Shown one piece after another: positions 17,170 to 26,488 of a stretch of DNA of 64,000 nucleotides. A program made the translations under genes and the position numbers. This stretch comes from DAOUKH01 sp965261455 (lineage in GTDB: Bacteria > Chloroflexota > Dehalococcoidia > SHYB01), in contig OZ253453.1 of the NCBI GenBank assembly GCA_965261455.1, positions 558,001-622,000 on the forward strand. Reading direction: 5' to 3'. Each line of letters begins with the position of its first letter. Within the stretch, counting starts at the first letter, position 1. The notes below the pieces were generated by a model. It had not been told where the DNA came from and did not search any database. It saw nothing but the letters and a program-made list of their open reading frames with translations.

Positions 17170-18831
17170 TTACCCCGTCTCTGCCAGGTCAGCGAAATCG
17201 AGCTTGCACTCACGGGAGTACTGCAAGTGCAGGTATTTGAACTGAGCGTCTCGCTGGCCGTCCGCCACGCAACTGGCGCGATACTGCTCGCCCGTTCCGC
17301 GCCGGAGCCAACGGACGTCCAAGGGCTTGAGCCGACCGCTCTTCCGCTTGGCCTGGTACTCCACGTTCAACTCGCACAGCCGCGCGTCGACCTCGTCGGC
17401 GATGGCGCCGCCGTCCCCGCGTCCGTCGGCTTCGACGAACAGGGTGTAGCGGGCGGCGTTTTCGTCGGCGATGACGATGAAGAACTGCTGCCGCGCGTCC
17501 CGTCTCGACAGAGCGGCGGGGGCTGCGTCGAGCACTTGCGCTTCGGTCAGCTTCTCCCCCGTGATGTTCGTGGTCCCTTTCCCTTTCTGTACGAAGTCGA
17601 GGGTTGGCGTTTCATGCACTTTTCCGCTGACACGGACGATGTCGCTCATGTCGTACCGGTAGAGCCCATCGAGCGTGGTTACGAACAGGTAGTACTCGCC
17701 GCCCTGATCGAGCTCGTGGAGTCCGAGGAACTCCGCGCTCCCCGCTTCCCAGGCGCTCCGCTCGGCAAACTCAAAGTAGGTCTGGAAGAGGGTCGGCAGG
17801 CACACGTTGTTGCGGGCGTCGATGTTGAGGGTTCCCCGGAACTCGCTGGCTAGGTAGCCCACTTCGATGATGGGGATATCCGCCGGCAGCAGGCCCGACA
17901 GGCCGTGCAGAGCAGTCCCGCAGCTGCCGCCCGTCCACGTCACCACTCCCTTGAGGTTCGGCCAGATGTCAGTGTAGGTGAAGCGCCCCGTCGCTTCGAA
18001 GCGGTCCGCTAGGTACGCGGCGCGCTGCGGACGGGCCCTCAGCCCTCGTCCCATGGCTGCGGGCAGCGAGTCAGAGCCCGGCAGGCGTCCCGACGCGATG
18101 GCCCCAAGGACGACGTCGGCGTTCTGGTCCGCGACCGACAGCAGGCGGAGGAACGTTGAGGGATTGGCGGTGGCGATGCCGGTCACTCCGGGCTCCGCAA
18201 GCCCGTGGACCACCATCGCAAGGTAGCGCGCCTCGTAGTCCTCGATGTCCGCAAGCTCGGCGGGCAGCACGTACTTCGACCGCACGAACCGCGACTGGGT
18301 CTTATAAAGCAGCCCCGATGCGGAGCCGAACGGCGTGCCGCCCTCCATCCTGCCTTCGATGGCTTGGCCGCTGATTGCGAACGCTTTTCCTTCGAGGATC
18401 GCTGAGTCTCGGGACCAAACGTAGGCCCCCATCTGCTGGTCGTGCTTCATCCGTTTCAGGCCGGACGCCGTGACCGGTATGTTCTTCGGCGCCCCCACCG
18501 TCCCACTCGTCCGGTGGTAATACACCGGCTGCTCCATGGTGAGGCATTGCTCTCCCGTCAGCTCCTGCTGCTCGATCAGGGGGCGAAGGTCCTCGTACGT
18601 CTGCAAGGGGACCGCCTGGCGGTACGCCGCCGCGCCGTCGACCCGCGAGAACCCGTGGCGCTTGCCGAACTCCGTATCGACGTTCTCCGTCAGGATGCGG
18701 CGCAATAGGGATAGCTGCGCGTCGCGGGGGCGCTTCGCTCCTTCCACGAACGCCCGTGTCCGGCGGGATTGCGTTAGGCTGAGGCCCTTTCGCAGCAGGG
18801 CATAGCCAGCAGCGTGTGCGATGGGGCCCAA
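17170..18831 (-). CDS. GH3-family acyl-acid amido synthetase
   Basis: A 553-residue GH3-domain protein. GH3 enzymes, best known from plant hormone metabolism, adenylate a carboxylic acid and join it to an amino acid. The nucleotide-binding motif YYHRTSGTVGAPKNIPVT lies near residue 105, EVGYLASEFRG mid-protein, YRYDMSDIVRV before FVQKGKGTTNITGEKLTEAQ, and the C-terminal domain is present. Length is usual for bacterial members. The start is TTG at 18831, seven bases after the stop of the hydroxylase gene. Neighbours suggest a lipid-like acid is hydroxylated, conjugated and epimerised. Confidence 0.85.
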   Translation of the reverse strand: MGPIAHAAGYALLRKGLSLTQSRRTRAFVEGAKRPRDAQLSLLRRILTENVDTEFGKRHGFSRVDGAAAYRQAVPLQTYEDLRPLIEQQELTGEQCLTMEQPVYYHRTSGTVGAPKNIPVTASGLKRMKHDQQMGAYVWSRDSAILEGKAFAISGQAIEGRMEGGTPFGSASGLLYKTQSRFVRSKYVLPAELADIEDYEARYLAMVVHGLAEPGVTGIATANPSTFLRLLSVADQNADVVLGAIASGRLPGSDSLPAAMGRGLRARPQRAAYLADRFEATGRFTYTDIWPNLKGVVTWTGGSCGTALHGLSGLLPADIPIIEVGYLASEFRGTLNIDARNNVCLPTLFQTYFEFAERSAWEAGSAEFLGLHELDQGGEYYLFVTTLDGLYRYDMSDIVRVSGKVHETPTLDFVQKGKGTTNITGEKLTEAQVLDAAPAALSRRDARQQFFIVIADENAARYTLFVEADGRGDGGAIADEVDARLCELNVEYQAKRKSGRLKPLDVRWLRRGTGEQYRASCVADGQRDAQFKYLHLQYSRECKLDFADLAETG

Positions 18832-18838
18832 GACGTTG

Positions 18839-19735
18839 CTAGCCTTTCTCCAGTCCTCGTATGAATGGAGTCCTCATCTGTGCGAAGAATCCTCTTGGAT
18901 ATTCCGGGTTGAGAAGACCGAGGGGCCCGACATCGCGGCTCTTCGGGAGGAACCGTGTGCCGAACAGTATGTCCCAAACGATGAGGTTGTTCCCGAAGTT
19001 CCTGTCCGACTCCTGCACGATCCGCGAGTGATGCCACCGGTGCAGCTCAGGTCCGCTGACGATGTAGTTTAGCGGGCCGAGCCTCACCCGGCAGTTCGAA
19101 TGCTGGAAGAACCCGTTGAGCGCGTAGAAGACGAAATACGCCGCGAGCACCTCGTGCGAGACCGCCATGAGCGCGAAGGGCAACGTGTCGACGGCGTACT
19201 GAATCGCTTTCTCGAGGGGGTGGAACCGTCCCACGTTGAACCAGTACAGCTGGGCCGGCGAGTGATGCACCGCGTGCAGCCGCCACATGAGCGTGAATCG
19301 GTGGAACGCTCGATGCAGCCAGTACCGCAGGAAATCGGCCCCCAACAGCATCAGTGCGGCTTGCGCCACGACAGGAAGGTCATGAGGCCAGAAGCCGTCA
19401 ACGGTGAGCTCGTTGGATTCCAGGGCTCCGGCCAGCGCGATGACCAGGGTAAGAGACAAGAGGTACGGGAGGCCAACCTGCACCGTAGCCAGGAACAGCG
19501 CGTCGGCGCGGACGTCCTCCGCGGGGGGCCGCCACTCAGCGCGATAGGGCAGTTTGAGCTCGTGCAGCGTGATGAGGGCCGCGCCAATCAGCACCGCGGT
19601 GTAGGAGGCGAGTGTCGCCGGCCATCCCACTGCGGAAAATGCCGCGTAGAGCGCGGCCCCCAGCGCGATGATTGCCGGGTACGAGCCGACGACCGCCAGG
19701 CTCGAAGGGTCCGCCCTCACCTTCGGTTCAGTCAC
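18839..19735 (-). CDS. Sterol desaturase/fatty acid hydroxylase family membrane oxygenase
   Basis: A 298-residue membrane-bound di-iron oxygenase with the histidine clusters FLRYWLHRAFHR, LHAVHHSP and ELHRWHHS in the expected order and spacing, and hydrophobic stretches before and between them. The family hydroxylates or desaturates lipids, carotenoids and sterols at the membrane. It starts with GTG at 19735, inside the last codons of the upstream membrane-protein gene (8-base overlap), so the two are coupled. The substrate is unknown. Confidence 0.88.
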   Translation of the reverse strand: MTEPKVRADPSSLAVVGSYPAIIALGAALYAAFSAVGWPATLASYTAVLIGAALITLHELKLPYRAEWRPPAEDVRADALFLATVQVGLPYLLSLTLVIALAGALESNELTVDGFWPHDLPVVAQAALMLLGADFLRYWLHRAFHRFTLMWRLHAVHHSPAQLYWFNVGRFHPLEKAIQYAVDTLPFALMAVSHEVLAAYFVFYALNGFFQHSNCRVRLGPLNYIVSGPELHRWHHSRIVQESDRNFGNNLIVWDILFGTRFLPKSRDVGPLGLLNPEYPRGFFAQMRTPFIRGLEKG

Positions 19736-20216
19736 GCCGCGCCCCTGAAGCCCCCTGTCTAATGGAGGAGGCTGCCTCCTCTGTCCCTCTTCGATAGAGG
19801 TAGTGGCCCAGCGTCAGGATGAACGTCGCAAGAACGATGTGGAAGAGGGCGGGGAGGCTCGCGGCGAACCACGAGTGCTCAGTGAGGAGCGTCAGCCCGG
19901 CGAAGAGGCGGAACGCCATGACCGTGAAGTAGACGCCCCCCAGCATGAAGCACGTCCGGTGCTTCCACGGACGGGGAGCGATTGCGTCTGCTTTGACTCG
20001 TACAAGGACAACGGCCATTACGACTAGGATGCCCGCCTGCGACGCCAGAAGCGCTGGGTAGGGCAATCCGGAACCCTGCCATGCCTCGAACGGAGGGAGA
20101 GGCGGGATCTCGTACGCCGCCTGGACTAATTGGGCCCCTACTCGCAAGGAGAACAGGCCGGCCAGCGAGAGCATCCACGGAAGGTAGCGGCGCCCCATGG
20201 GCGCTTTGCTATTCAT
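19728..20216 (-). CDS. Four-helix membrane protein heading the GH3 operon
   Basis: A 162-residue protein with four hydrophobic segments at about residues 12-30, 53-75, 87-110 and 118-141, and a charged C-terminus. No known domain is recognised. It is the first gene of the operon, starting ATG at 20216, and overlaps the oxygenase start. It may anchor, supply electrons to or transport for the oxygenase; the sequence shows none of these directly, and no haem or iron-sulphur motif is evident. Confidence 0.75.
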   Translation of the reverse strand: MNSKAPMGRRYLPWMLSLAGLFSLRVGAQLVQAAYEIPPLPPFEAWQGSGLPYPALLASQAGILVVMAVVLVRVKADAIAPRPWKHRTCFMLGGVYFTVMAFRLFAGLTLLTEHSWFAASLPALFHIVLATFILTLGHYLYRRGTEEAASSIRQGASGARRD

Positions 20217-20622
20217 CAGTACTCAGCTTGGGGCTGCCGAAGAGAGGCCCTTTTTGCCAGGCCTCGGGCATGAGCCGGGATTCTTCACGCGGGGCCATGC
20301 ACGTGAGTATAGAGGGTGGCTCGCTAGGTGGGACTTCCGCCAGACCCCCGACGAGGAGGTTCGGCAGGATGCTGGTGTAGAGGCTCCGTGGACCGATAAG
20401 GCCCGCGTCCGCCGCGCGAATCGCATCAATGGCCCCGGGGTTAGCGGCGTCGCCGTCCGGGGTCAAGCGGAGGGCCGCTATGCGCTCGCCCGCCTGGCCC
20501 ACAGCGGACTCGCCCTCGAGCAGCCGGCCGGACTCCGTTTCAGCTTCGAGAGTGATCCCGGCCTGCCGCGACGACGGAATGACGCGCCCTCGGACCGTGA
20601 GTGAGGGACGTTGACCGCCAGA
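20209..20622 (-). pseudogene. YvcK/CofD-like gene fragment
   Basis: The minus frame open from 20622 reads TVRGRVIPSSRQAGITLEAE and then GERIAALRLTPDGDAANPGA, followed by DAIRAADAGLIGPRSLYTSI and LPNLLV. This is the central part of the YvcK/CofD-like family, where GPGSLYTSILPNLLV is the hallmark; here one Gly is replaced by Arg. The N-terminal half is missing and the C-terminal residues after about 20330 no longer resemble the family. No start codon belongs to it. It overlaps the first codons of the next gene. Confidence 0.7.
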
Positions 20623-20769
20623 TCAACGGAGGCATTGGTGGCACCCACCCCTGATGAAGCGTCTTGCGTCCATAAACCCTACCCCCTAGACGTCGCATGA
20701 GCCGTTTACGTTTGGGGCATTTGCTACGAAAACGACCCGGGTGCGCTGTCGATTCCGTCTTCTGTCGAT

Positions 20770-20897
20770 TCAGCAGAACGGCAAGCCCAGCCCGGCAACG
20801 TCGCTGTCCTGTTCCACGACACGACGGAGGCTTTCGGGCACACAGCCCGTCAACTCGTTGTGTCCCATGAATAGCGATTCCAGCGCGATGCGGTCTG
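20770..20897 (-). pseudogene. Leucine-rich repeat protein, last repeat only
   Basis: The minus strand reads ALESLFMGHNELTGCVPESL, then VVEQDSDVAGLGLPFC and a TGA at 20770-20772. This is the end of an LRR protein of the type seen in large secreted proteins of environmental bacteria (L..L.L..N.LTG.VP). Upstream repeats are absent, so it is an orphan C-terminus. The remaining bases of 20623-20990 show nothing else. Confidence 0.6.
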
Positions 20898-20990
20898 CTT
20901 AGGCCCACCATTTCCGGGCAATCTCAATAATCACGCCCCTGTCTCTGCACGTACATCCTGCGGACGGTATGATAGTTTGGGTCAAACGAT

Positions 20991-22997
20991 ATGCTATTTG
21001 CATCCGACATCAGCAAAGCCTACTCAACCATGACCCTGTTCAGCGGGCTCACACTGAGCATAGCCGCCGGGGACCGTATTGCACTGGTAGGCCCAAACGG
21101 CTCCGGCAAGACCACTCTCATGGATATCCTGGCAGGCGAGACCGCCCCGGAAACGGGGAGCATCTCCAAACAGCGCAACGTTACTATGGGCTATCTCAAG
21201 CAGGAACCAGCGTCGTTTACCGGCAAGCCTCTGCTCGAAGAGGTGTTGGACGCCCGCTCCGAGGCGAACGCCCTCGTCGTTGAGATTTCAGACACACGGG
21301 AAACGCTGTCATCGGAGACCGACCCCGTGCGCCAAGGCTATCTGCTGGACCGCCTCAGCAAGCTTGACATGGCTTTGGAGGCCGCTGGTGGGGACGACCG
21401 CGAGCACGAGGCTAAGGCGATCCTCTCAGGCCTTGGCTTTAAGCAGGGTGACTTTCTCCGGCCAATGCGCGAGTTCAGCGGTGGTTGGGTCATGCGCGCA
21501 GGCCTGGCCAGAATTCTGTTCAAGAAGCCCAATCTCTTGCTCCTTGACGAGCCAACCAACCACCTGGACCTTGATGCGAACTTGTGGTTTGAGAAATACT
21601 TGGCCAATTTTCAAGGCGGCGTGCTCGTCACATCTCACGATCGCGCTTTTTTGGATCAGACCGCGACCAAGGTTCTTTCCATAGAACCGGATGAGGTGGC
21701 GCTTCACACGGGCAACTATCACGATTACCTCGTTGCACGCGAGAGCACACTTCAGAACAAGCTGACAGCCGCCGCCAGGCAGCAGCGCAAAATAGATAAG
21801 CAAATGCGCTTTGTGGAACGGTTTCGCTCCAAGGCAACGAAGGCCAGCCAGGTGCAAAGCCGTTTGAAGCAACTCGAGAAAATACAGATCATCAAGTTGC
21901 CAAGGGCCACCAAGAAGGTCAGCTACTCCTTCCCGGAGCCCCCGCGTAGCGGTTCCGAGGTCATAACACTGACCAATGTAAGCAAGTCCTACGGCAATAT
22001 CGTGGTCTACCGAGGCATAGACCTGACGCTTTCGCGCGGCGACCGTGTTGCACTAGTCGGACCGAACGGCGCCGGGAAGACCACCATGTTGAAGATACTT
22101 GCAGGCGTCGTTCCGGTTGATGAGGGGGAAAGAAAGACCGGGCACAACGTCGTCACTACCTATTACGCCCAGCACGTACTCGAACTCCTCAACCCGAACA
22201 ATACACTCATTGAGGAATTGCAGCAGTCCTCGCCAAGGGAATCGGAGCAGAACCTGCGCACGACCCTCGGCGGCTTCCTGTTCAGCGGCGACGACGTGCG
22301 CAAGCCTATTTCCGTACTGTCCGGCGGTGAAAAGGCCCGGGCGGCCCTGGCTAAGCTGCTCCTTCAGCCAACCAACCTGCTCCTCATGGATGAGCCGACC
22401 AATCACCTTGACATCGCTTCCAGGGAAATTCTCGCAGACGCCCTTGGCGATTATCACGGCACTATCTGTTTCATAACCCACGACCGCACTCTGATACGTC
22501 AGGTCGCAAACAAGATTGTAGAGATAGACGGCGGCCGGCCCACGGTTTTCCCCGGAGACTACGACAGTTATCTCTACCGAAAGCAGACTGAGACCGATAA
22601 GAGGAGCGCCAACGCAAGGGCCAATGGAACGGCCGGAGATGCTGCAGAACGAGGCCAGGCTGTTAGCCGCTCCGGTCAGCCGACCAGCGCCAAGGAGCAC
22701 CGGTCGCTTACAAAAGAGGCCCGCAGACTCGCGACGCAGATAGAGAACATAAATGTCTCCCTGGTTGACCACGAGACCCGCATTGCGGAGTTGGAGGCCA
22801 TGTTCTCCAGCCCCGACCTGTTTGACGAGCCCACTCAGATTGTCTCCTCAGGAGAGCAATACCGTGTGCTCAAAGAGGAGGTGCAGTCCCTCTGGGATGA
22901 GTGGGAGAGGTTGACATTGGAGGCGGAGGACGTCGACAGCAAGCTGACGGACCTGAAGGCCGGCTCGACCCGTGCCAAGGGTGTCAATGCCGGGTGA
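20991..22997 (+). CDS. ABC-F family ATPase (Uup/EttA-like)
   Basis: A 668-residue soluble protein with two ABC modules and no membrane domain, as in ABC-F proteins that act on ribosomes or in antibiotic resistance. Module 1: Walker A LVGPNGSGKTTLM, signature EFSGGWVMRAGLARIL, Walker B LLLLDEPTNHLD. A linker rich in Lys/Arg (QQRKIDKQMRFVERFRSKAT) contains the P-site tRNA-interacting motif. Module 2: LVGPNGAGKTTMLKILAG, VLSGGEKARAALAKLLL, LLLMDEPTNHLD. A C-terminal coiled coil follows. The gene is intact amid debris, so it is under selection. ATG at 20991. Confidence 0.93.
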   Translation: MLFASDISKAYSTMTLFSGLTLSIAAGDRIALVGPNGSGKTTLMDILAGETAPETGSISKQRNVTMGYLKQEPASFTGKPLLEEVLDARSEANALVVEISDTRETLSSETDPVRQGYLLDRLSKLDMALEAAGGDDREHEAKAILSGLGFKQGDFLRPMREFSGGWVMRAGLARILFKKPNLLLLDEPTNHLDLDANLWFEKYLANFQGGVLVTSHDRAFLDQTATKVLSIEPDEVALHTGNYHDYLVARESTLQNKLTAAARQQRKIDKQMRFVERFRSKATKASQVQSRLKQLEKIQIIKLPRATKKVSYSFPEPPRSGSEVITLTNVSKSYGNIVVYRGIDLTLSRGDRVALVGPNGAGKTTMLKILAGVVPVDEGERKTGHNVVTTYYAQHVLELLNPNNTLIEELQQSSPRESEQNLRTTLGGFLFSGDDVRKPISVLSGGEKARAALAKLLLQPTNLLLMDEPTNHLDIASREILADALGDYHGTICFITHDRTLIRQVANKIVEIDGGRPTVFPGDYDSYLYRKQTETDKRSANARANGTAGDAAERGQAVSRSGQPTSAKEHRSLTKEARRLATQIENINVSLVDHETRIAELEAMFSSPDLFDEPTQIVSSGEQYRVLKEEVQSLWDEWERLTLEAEDVDSKLTDLKAGSTRAKGVNAG

Positions 22998-23199
22998 AAG
23001 TGCCCGTGTGCGTACAGCACGTCGCTGTTTGGGGGAATGAACAACGTCTCTGCGCGCTCATAGATCCGCCTAACACATAGTTGACCTACAATAGATCGCG
23101 GGATGTGCGTAGCTGACTACGGCATATTGTATTTCGTGGTCCTGTCGTACAGATATCAAGCAGCAACCCTAGTACTCAGTCACCCCTTAATGGTGGCTG

Positions 23200-23345
23200 T
23201 CGTCCGCAGCCGGGACTTGCCAATGAAGGAACCCGACAGGCTCACAAGGAGAACCAGACGCTGGGGACTCGCCTCTCGAGGCTGAGCCATACCAGCCACC
23301 GCATCATCGGGAGCCTTGATCTCGCTACCGTCCTGCAAAAGGTCG
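23200..23345 (+). pseudogene. Fragment of a GAF-type sensor protein
   Basis: The frame reads QAHKENQTLGTRLSRL, then SHRIIGSLDLATVLQKVV. A coiled-coil linker followed by xxSLDLxTVLQxVV is the usual entry into a GAF domain of sensor kinases. Nothing of the domain itself remains: at about 23345 the DNA changes to the start of a minus-strand gene. The rest of 22998-23199 holds no supported feature. Confidence 0.4.
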
Positions 23346-23391
23346 TGTCTTTTCCGCCAGAGAGGCTTAGAATGTGTCTTTCCTCGCTCAT
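23344..23391 (-). pseudogene. First 16 codons of a PP-loop ATPase
   Basis: Behind a perfect AGGAGG, an ATG at 23391 begins MSEERHILSLSGGKDT. SGGKD is the PP-loop of PAPS-reductase/ATP-pyrophosphatase-like enzymes, the class to which DNA-phosphorothioation DndC also belongs. The frame continues but resembles nothing after codon 16, where the DNA abuts the GAF fragment. It overlaps the preceding 21-codon ORF by ATGA, so it was the third gene of the receiver cassette before truncation. Confidence 0.5.
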
Positions 23392-23453
23392 GCGTCGTTG
23401 CCTCCTTTGAGTACCTGCAGCTTACAGTACATGGGACCTGATTTGCTGGCCAT
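23388..23453 (-). CDS. 21-residue ORF between the receiver gene and the PP-loop start
   Basis: ATG at 23453, in the same frame as the upstream receiver gene and 15 bases after its TGA, encodes 21 residues (MASKSGPMYCKLQVLKGGND and a final Ala), ending in an ATGA overlap with the PP-loop gene. It could be a coupling leader, a tiny gene or a C-terminal extension of the receiver protein if the TGA is a mutation. Nothing distinguishes these. Confidence 0.3.
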   Translation of the reverse strand: MASKSGPMYCKLQVLKGGNDA

Positions 23454-23468
23454 TGAGCCGGCGATCTC

Positions 23469-25376
23469 TCAGCCTCCAGCGTCCACTCCGGTAGAAGATG
23501 GGTCTATGTCTCCCGGAATATTGAGGTGGATCGTCAGTGCAGTCTTCGCGTGGGATGCTGTAATCCTCGGCTTGTTGGTGATCGTGACACTTGCCAAAAT
23601 CACTTCTCCTGTCGGGCTATCTAGGTCGTGAGGTCCTCTTAAGGCCGAGATCGCTCCCAGGCTTCCAGACAACGTCTGAAGGTCCCTCGTATTCCTCGCT
23701 ACTCGGTCTGTAGCGTTTCTGAAACGCGCTTCCTTCTTGTCTTCAGGGGTCTTGTCCAGGTCTCCAGGTGTAGGCATCTGCCTCGCCAACTCGATTGCCT
23801 TCGAGAGGTTACCCTGAAGCCCTCTAAGAAGTTCCCCGCTCAGGATGCACTTCCATTGCTCGTACTGAGGCGATGAGAATAGGTAAGCGCCATAGTGGAT
23901 GGGGCCACACACCACATGAAACTTCTGATTCCCGTCTTCGACATAGACCATGACGTCTTGAGCTTGGAACTGTGGAGGCACGACGGGGAGGCCAATACGG
24001 CTTAGGTCGCCCACGTAAGCCCGCTGAACGTCAGCAGCAAATGAAAACTCTACTCCAGCCACCCGGATGAGGCGCGATCCTCGAGCGAACTCCTCGAACT
24101 CATCCAATCTGACAGTCAGAGCCTCCTTCACTCTCCATTGGATCTTCCAGTCCTCATCCTTCCAGTGCAGCAATTCCTTCCTCGCAGTATTTCTCACCTG
24201 ACACCGTGAAAGGCCGTCCGGGAATCATGTTCCCGGGTACTAGAACAACGGTATGCTCACGAGGGAAAGGTCTCGACCCGCCAAAAGCCAGGTCACATTC
24301 GGGAGTCATAACGATATATGCCCTCCGTCGAGGAGTCACCTCCTGTACAAAGAGGTCGCCGAAATGAAGAGCAACTATGCTACTGGAGTTCCCGCTGAGC
24401 ACTTTCGCTTTTTCGTCAAGAGCCGGATAACGGTTAGAGGAGATGTCAGAGTCCGCGTCTGCAAACATTGCAGCACGATAGGCTGACAGGAAGGCATCTG
24501 AGGTCCCCATTCAGTCATGGGCAGGGCTGCGAACACCATTCTATCCACGTCCTCTTTGCTGCTTTGGACACCGTCACCTCTTCCAAGCTGCTGCTTAAAA
24601 TAGACACCGGCAAGCCATAGAAGATAATCCCCAAGTGGGTGGCCATCCGCATTCAGACTGAGCAATTGAATCAAGGCGAAGTCCTCGAGAGTCAAGCGTC
24701 TGACCAGCGATGACACCTGTTTGGCTGCACTATGGGACGCCTCCGAAACAGTGTGGACAAAGGATTGCAGCGCGACAGCTTTAGGCCAGTTCTCCGTGAT
24801 GTCGTTCAGAATTGCATGCAGGCCGATTCCCTTGAGCTCTTCCTTCTGGAAGCCGAAGAACATACCAGCCATGATACCGGTCCGGTCGCGGAACCTGATC
24901 TTCAGCTCAGAAACAAGCTTGGTTCGGCTGCTCATGAGAACAACGATGGGTCTCCTAGGCGTTGTCAGAGCATCATGAATGCGGTTAATCTCGGCGATCG
25001 ATTCTGCCGCCACATCCTCCACATTGCTATCGTCAAGGGTGTAATCAATGAAAATCACTGACACATCGTCAGGGGGGTCTTTGGGATCGCCAATGCCAGA
25101 TGCGTGGACTGTGATGCCCAGTTCCCTCAGGCACTCGATAAGCTGCTCAACCTCCTTTCTGGCAGCCCCAACGAAAGGCTCTAGGTATCCCTCCCAAACC
25201 GTAACGAGGTCCTCTCTCTCGGAAACTCGTTGCCTCAACTTCTCGAGAAAGTCTTCCGCCTCTGGTGACGCTGCGCTTTCTGGCAGTGCTAGGTCTTCCT
25301 GCTTGAGCCACTCCTCAAGTTCGGGCTTTCCTTCGATGAAAGTTCTGATCTCGTCCTGGACGCCATGTAGATGCAA
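23469..25376 (-). pseudogene. Response-receiver domain protein, two frameshifts and lost N-terminus
   Basis: Three successive frames make one protein of about 635 residues. Part 1 (25376-24510) is a variant receiver domain: phosphoacceptor in SVIFIDYTLDD, conserved Ser in PIVVLMSS, Lys in FRDRTGIMAGMFFGFQKEEL. Near 24508 the sense passes to a second frame (DAFLSAYRAAMFADADSDIS, then IVMTPECDLAFGG), and near 24180 to a third (LLHWKDEDWKIQWRVKEALT) ending at 23469. Such long receiver proteins are associated with predicted bacterial conflict systems. The start lies in DNA of a MaoC gene, so the original N-terminus is lost. Its base composition is lower in GC than neighbours, suggesting transfer. 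Confidence 0.65.
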
Positions 25377-25525
25377 CGGGTGACGGTGATGGGCATCAAC
25401 AGCTGGGGAAGCTCGTCCCCTTCCCGCACGTCTTCCCAGAACCGGTCATGGAACGGCGGCGGCTGATAGCCGGTCCGCTCGCCTTCGATGACCTCCTCCA
25501 GATTGGCGCTCCATCCTCCTGGCAT
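25370..25525 (-). pseudogene. MaoC-like hydratase, first 50 codons
   Basis: ATG at 25525 begins MPGGWSANLEEVIEGERTGY, then FWEDVREGDELPQLLMPITV and RCIYMAS, the N-terminus of a MaoC/hot-dog acyl dehydratase. Just after RCIYMAS (near 25370) the sequence becomes the receiver gene. The rest of the hot-dog domain is not found on the far side of the cassette, so insertion was accompanied by deletion. It follows the other MaoC-like fragment by two bases, as a two-gene hydratase set. Confidence 0.7.
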
Positions 25526-25527
25526 CG

Positions 25528-25828
25528 CTACGCCTCCTTGGCGCCCTGGGGAGCTGGCCCGTCCCGGCGATACCCGAGGAGGGTATGCTGGCCCTGGGCC
25601 ACTACCTCGCTGTCCTGGTTCCGGTAGATCTCCTCGACGGTCCAGAAGTGGCCCGTTCCCAGGCGTGTCTTCTTCAGGGGCGAGATGACGGCGAGCCGGT
25701 TGGCGGTGTTGATCCGGTCGCCCACTTGGATCGGTCGGTGGAACTCGAGGTCGGAGGAGACGAGGACCCCGTACGGGACGTTCAGGAGGGCCTTGAGGTC
25801 CTCGTGAACGATGCGCTGCGGCCGGGTG
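25528..25828 (-). pseudogene. FAS1-like/MaoC dehydratase, N-terminally truncated
   Basis: The frame reads HEDLKALLNVPYGVLVSSDL, EFHRPIQVGDRINTANRLAV, then TGHFWTVEEIYRNQDSEVVA and a stop at 25528. This is a hot-dog dehydratase domain of the FAS1-like type that pairs with MaoC proteins. Its beginning is lost: around 25828 the sequence turns into the middle of a CaiB-type CoA-transferase. A deletion has therefore fused two neighbouring genes out of frame. Confidence 0.65.
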
Positions 25829-26479
25829 GGACCCCGGTGGAAACATATTCGTTGAAGTTGAGAATGGCCAGGGTGAGGACGCCGTCCACTATGGCCATGT
25901 CGATGTAGTTGCCTTTTTGGTAGCGGAGTTTGGCGATGACGGCGGACAGAATGCTGATGGCGGCGTTCATCCCTCCCCCGACGCCGTCGGCCACGGTGAC
26001 TCCCATGATGGAAGGCAGTCCGTCGGCGGGCCCCGTCATGTCCAGGAGGCCGCACAGGCCGACGTAGTTGATGTCGTGGCCGGCGTAGCCGCTGTAGGGA
26101 CCCGTTTGGCCATAGCCCGCGAGAGAAGCGTAGATGATGTCCGGCTTGATGGTCTTGATGGTATCGTAGTCGGCCCCCAGCCGAGCAGCGGCCCCGGGGC
26201 GAAAGCCTTCCATGAACACATCGGCCGAACGCACCAGGCGATAGAGGACCTCCCGGCCCTCCTCCCGCTTCAGGTTGATCGCGATGCTGCGGGAGTTCCG
26301 GCGGATGTGGGATCCCGGCCCTATGATGCGCCCTGCCCGGCTCTCCGAGCCGACGGCTCCCCGGCCTCCTCCACTTTCACGATCTCCGCCCCAAGGTCTC
26401 CCAGGATCTGGTTGCAATGCGGGCCCGGCCCCATCGCGGCCAGGTCGACGATACGAATGCCTTCCAGTGGTCCAGGCAT
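25829..26479 (-). pseudogene. CaiB/BaiF-type CoA-transferase, frameshifted and truncated (locus A)
   Basis: ATG at 26479 with AAGGAGAG before it starts MPGPLEGIRIVDLAAMGPGP, then QILGDLGAEIVKVE. The first frame ends in TAG near 26325; the natural sequence continues one frame over (IRRNSRSIAINLKREEGREV, GYGQTGPYSGYAGHDINY, VTVADGVGGGMNAAISIL) and stops resembling the family at 25829. The Asp of TVADG matches the catalytic position of formyl-CoA transferase. About 170 C-terminal residues are gone. The locus begins ten bases after the next CoA-transferase ends. Confidence 0.75.
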
Positions 26480-26488
26480 CTTCTCTCC

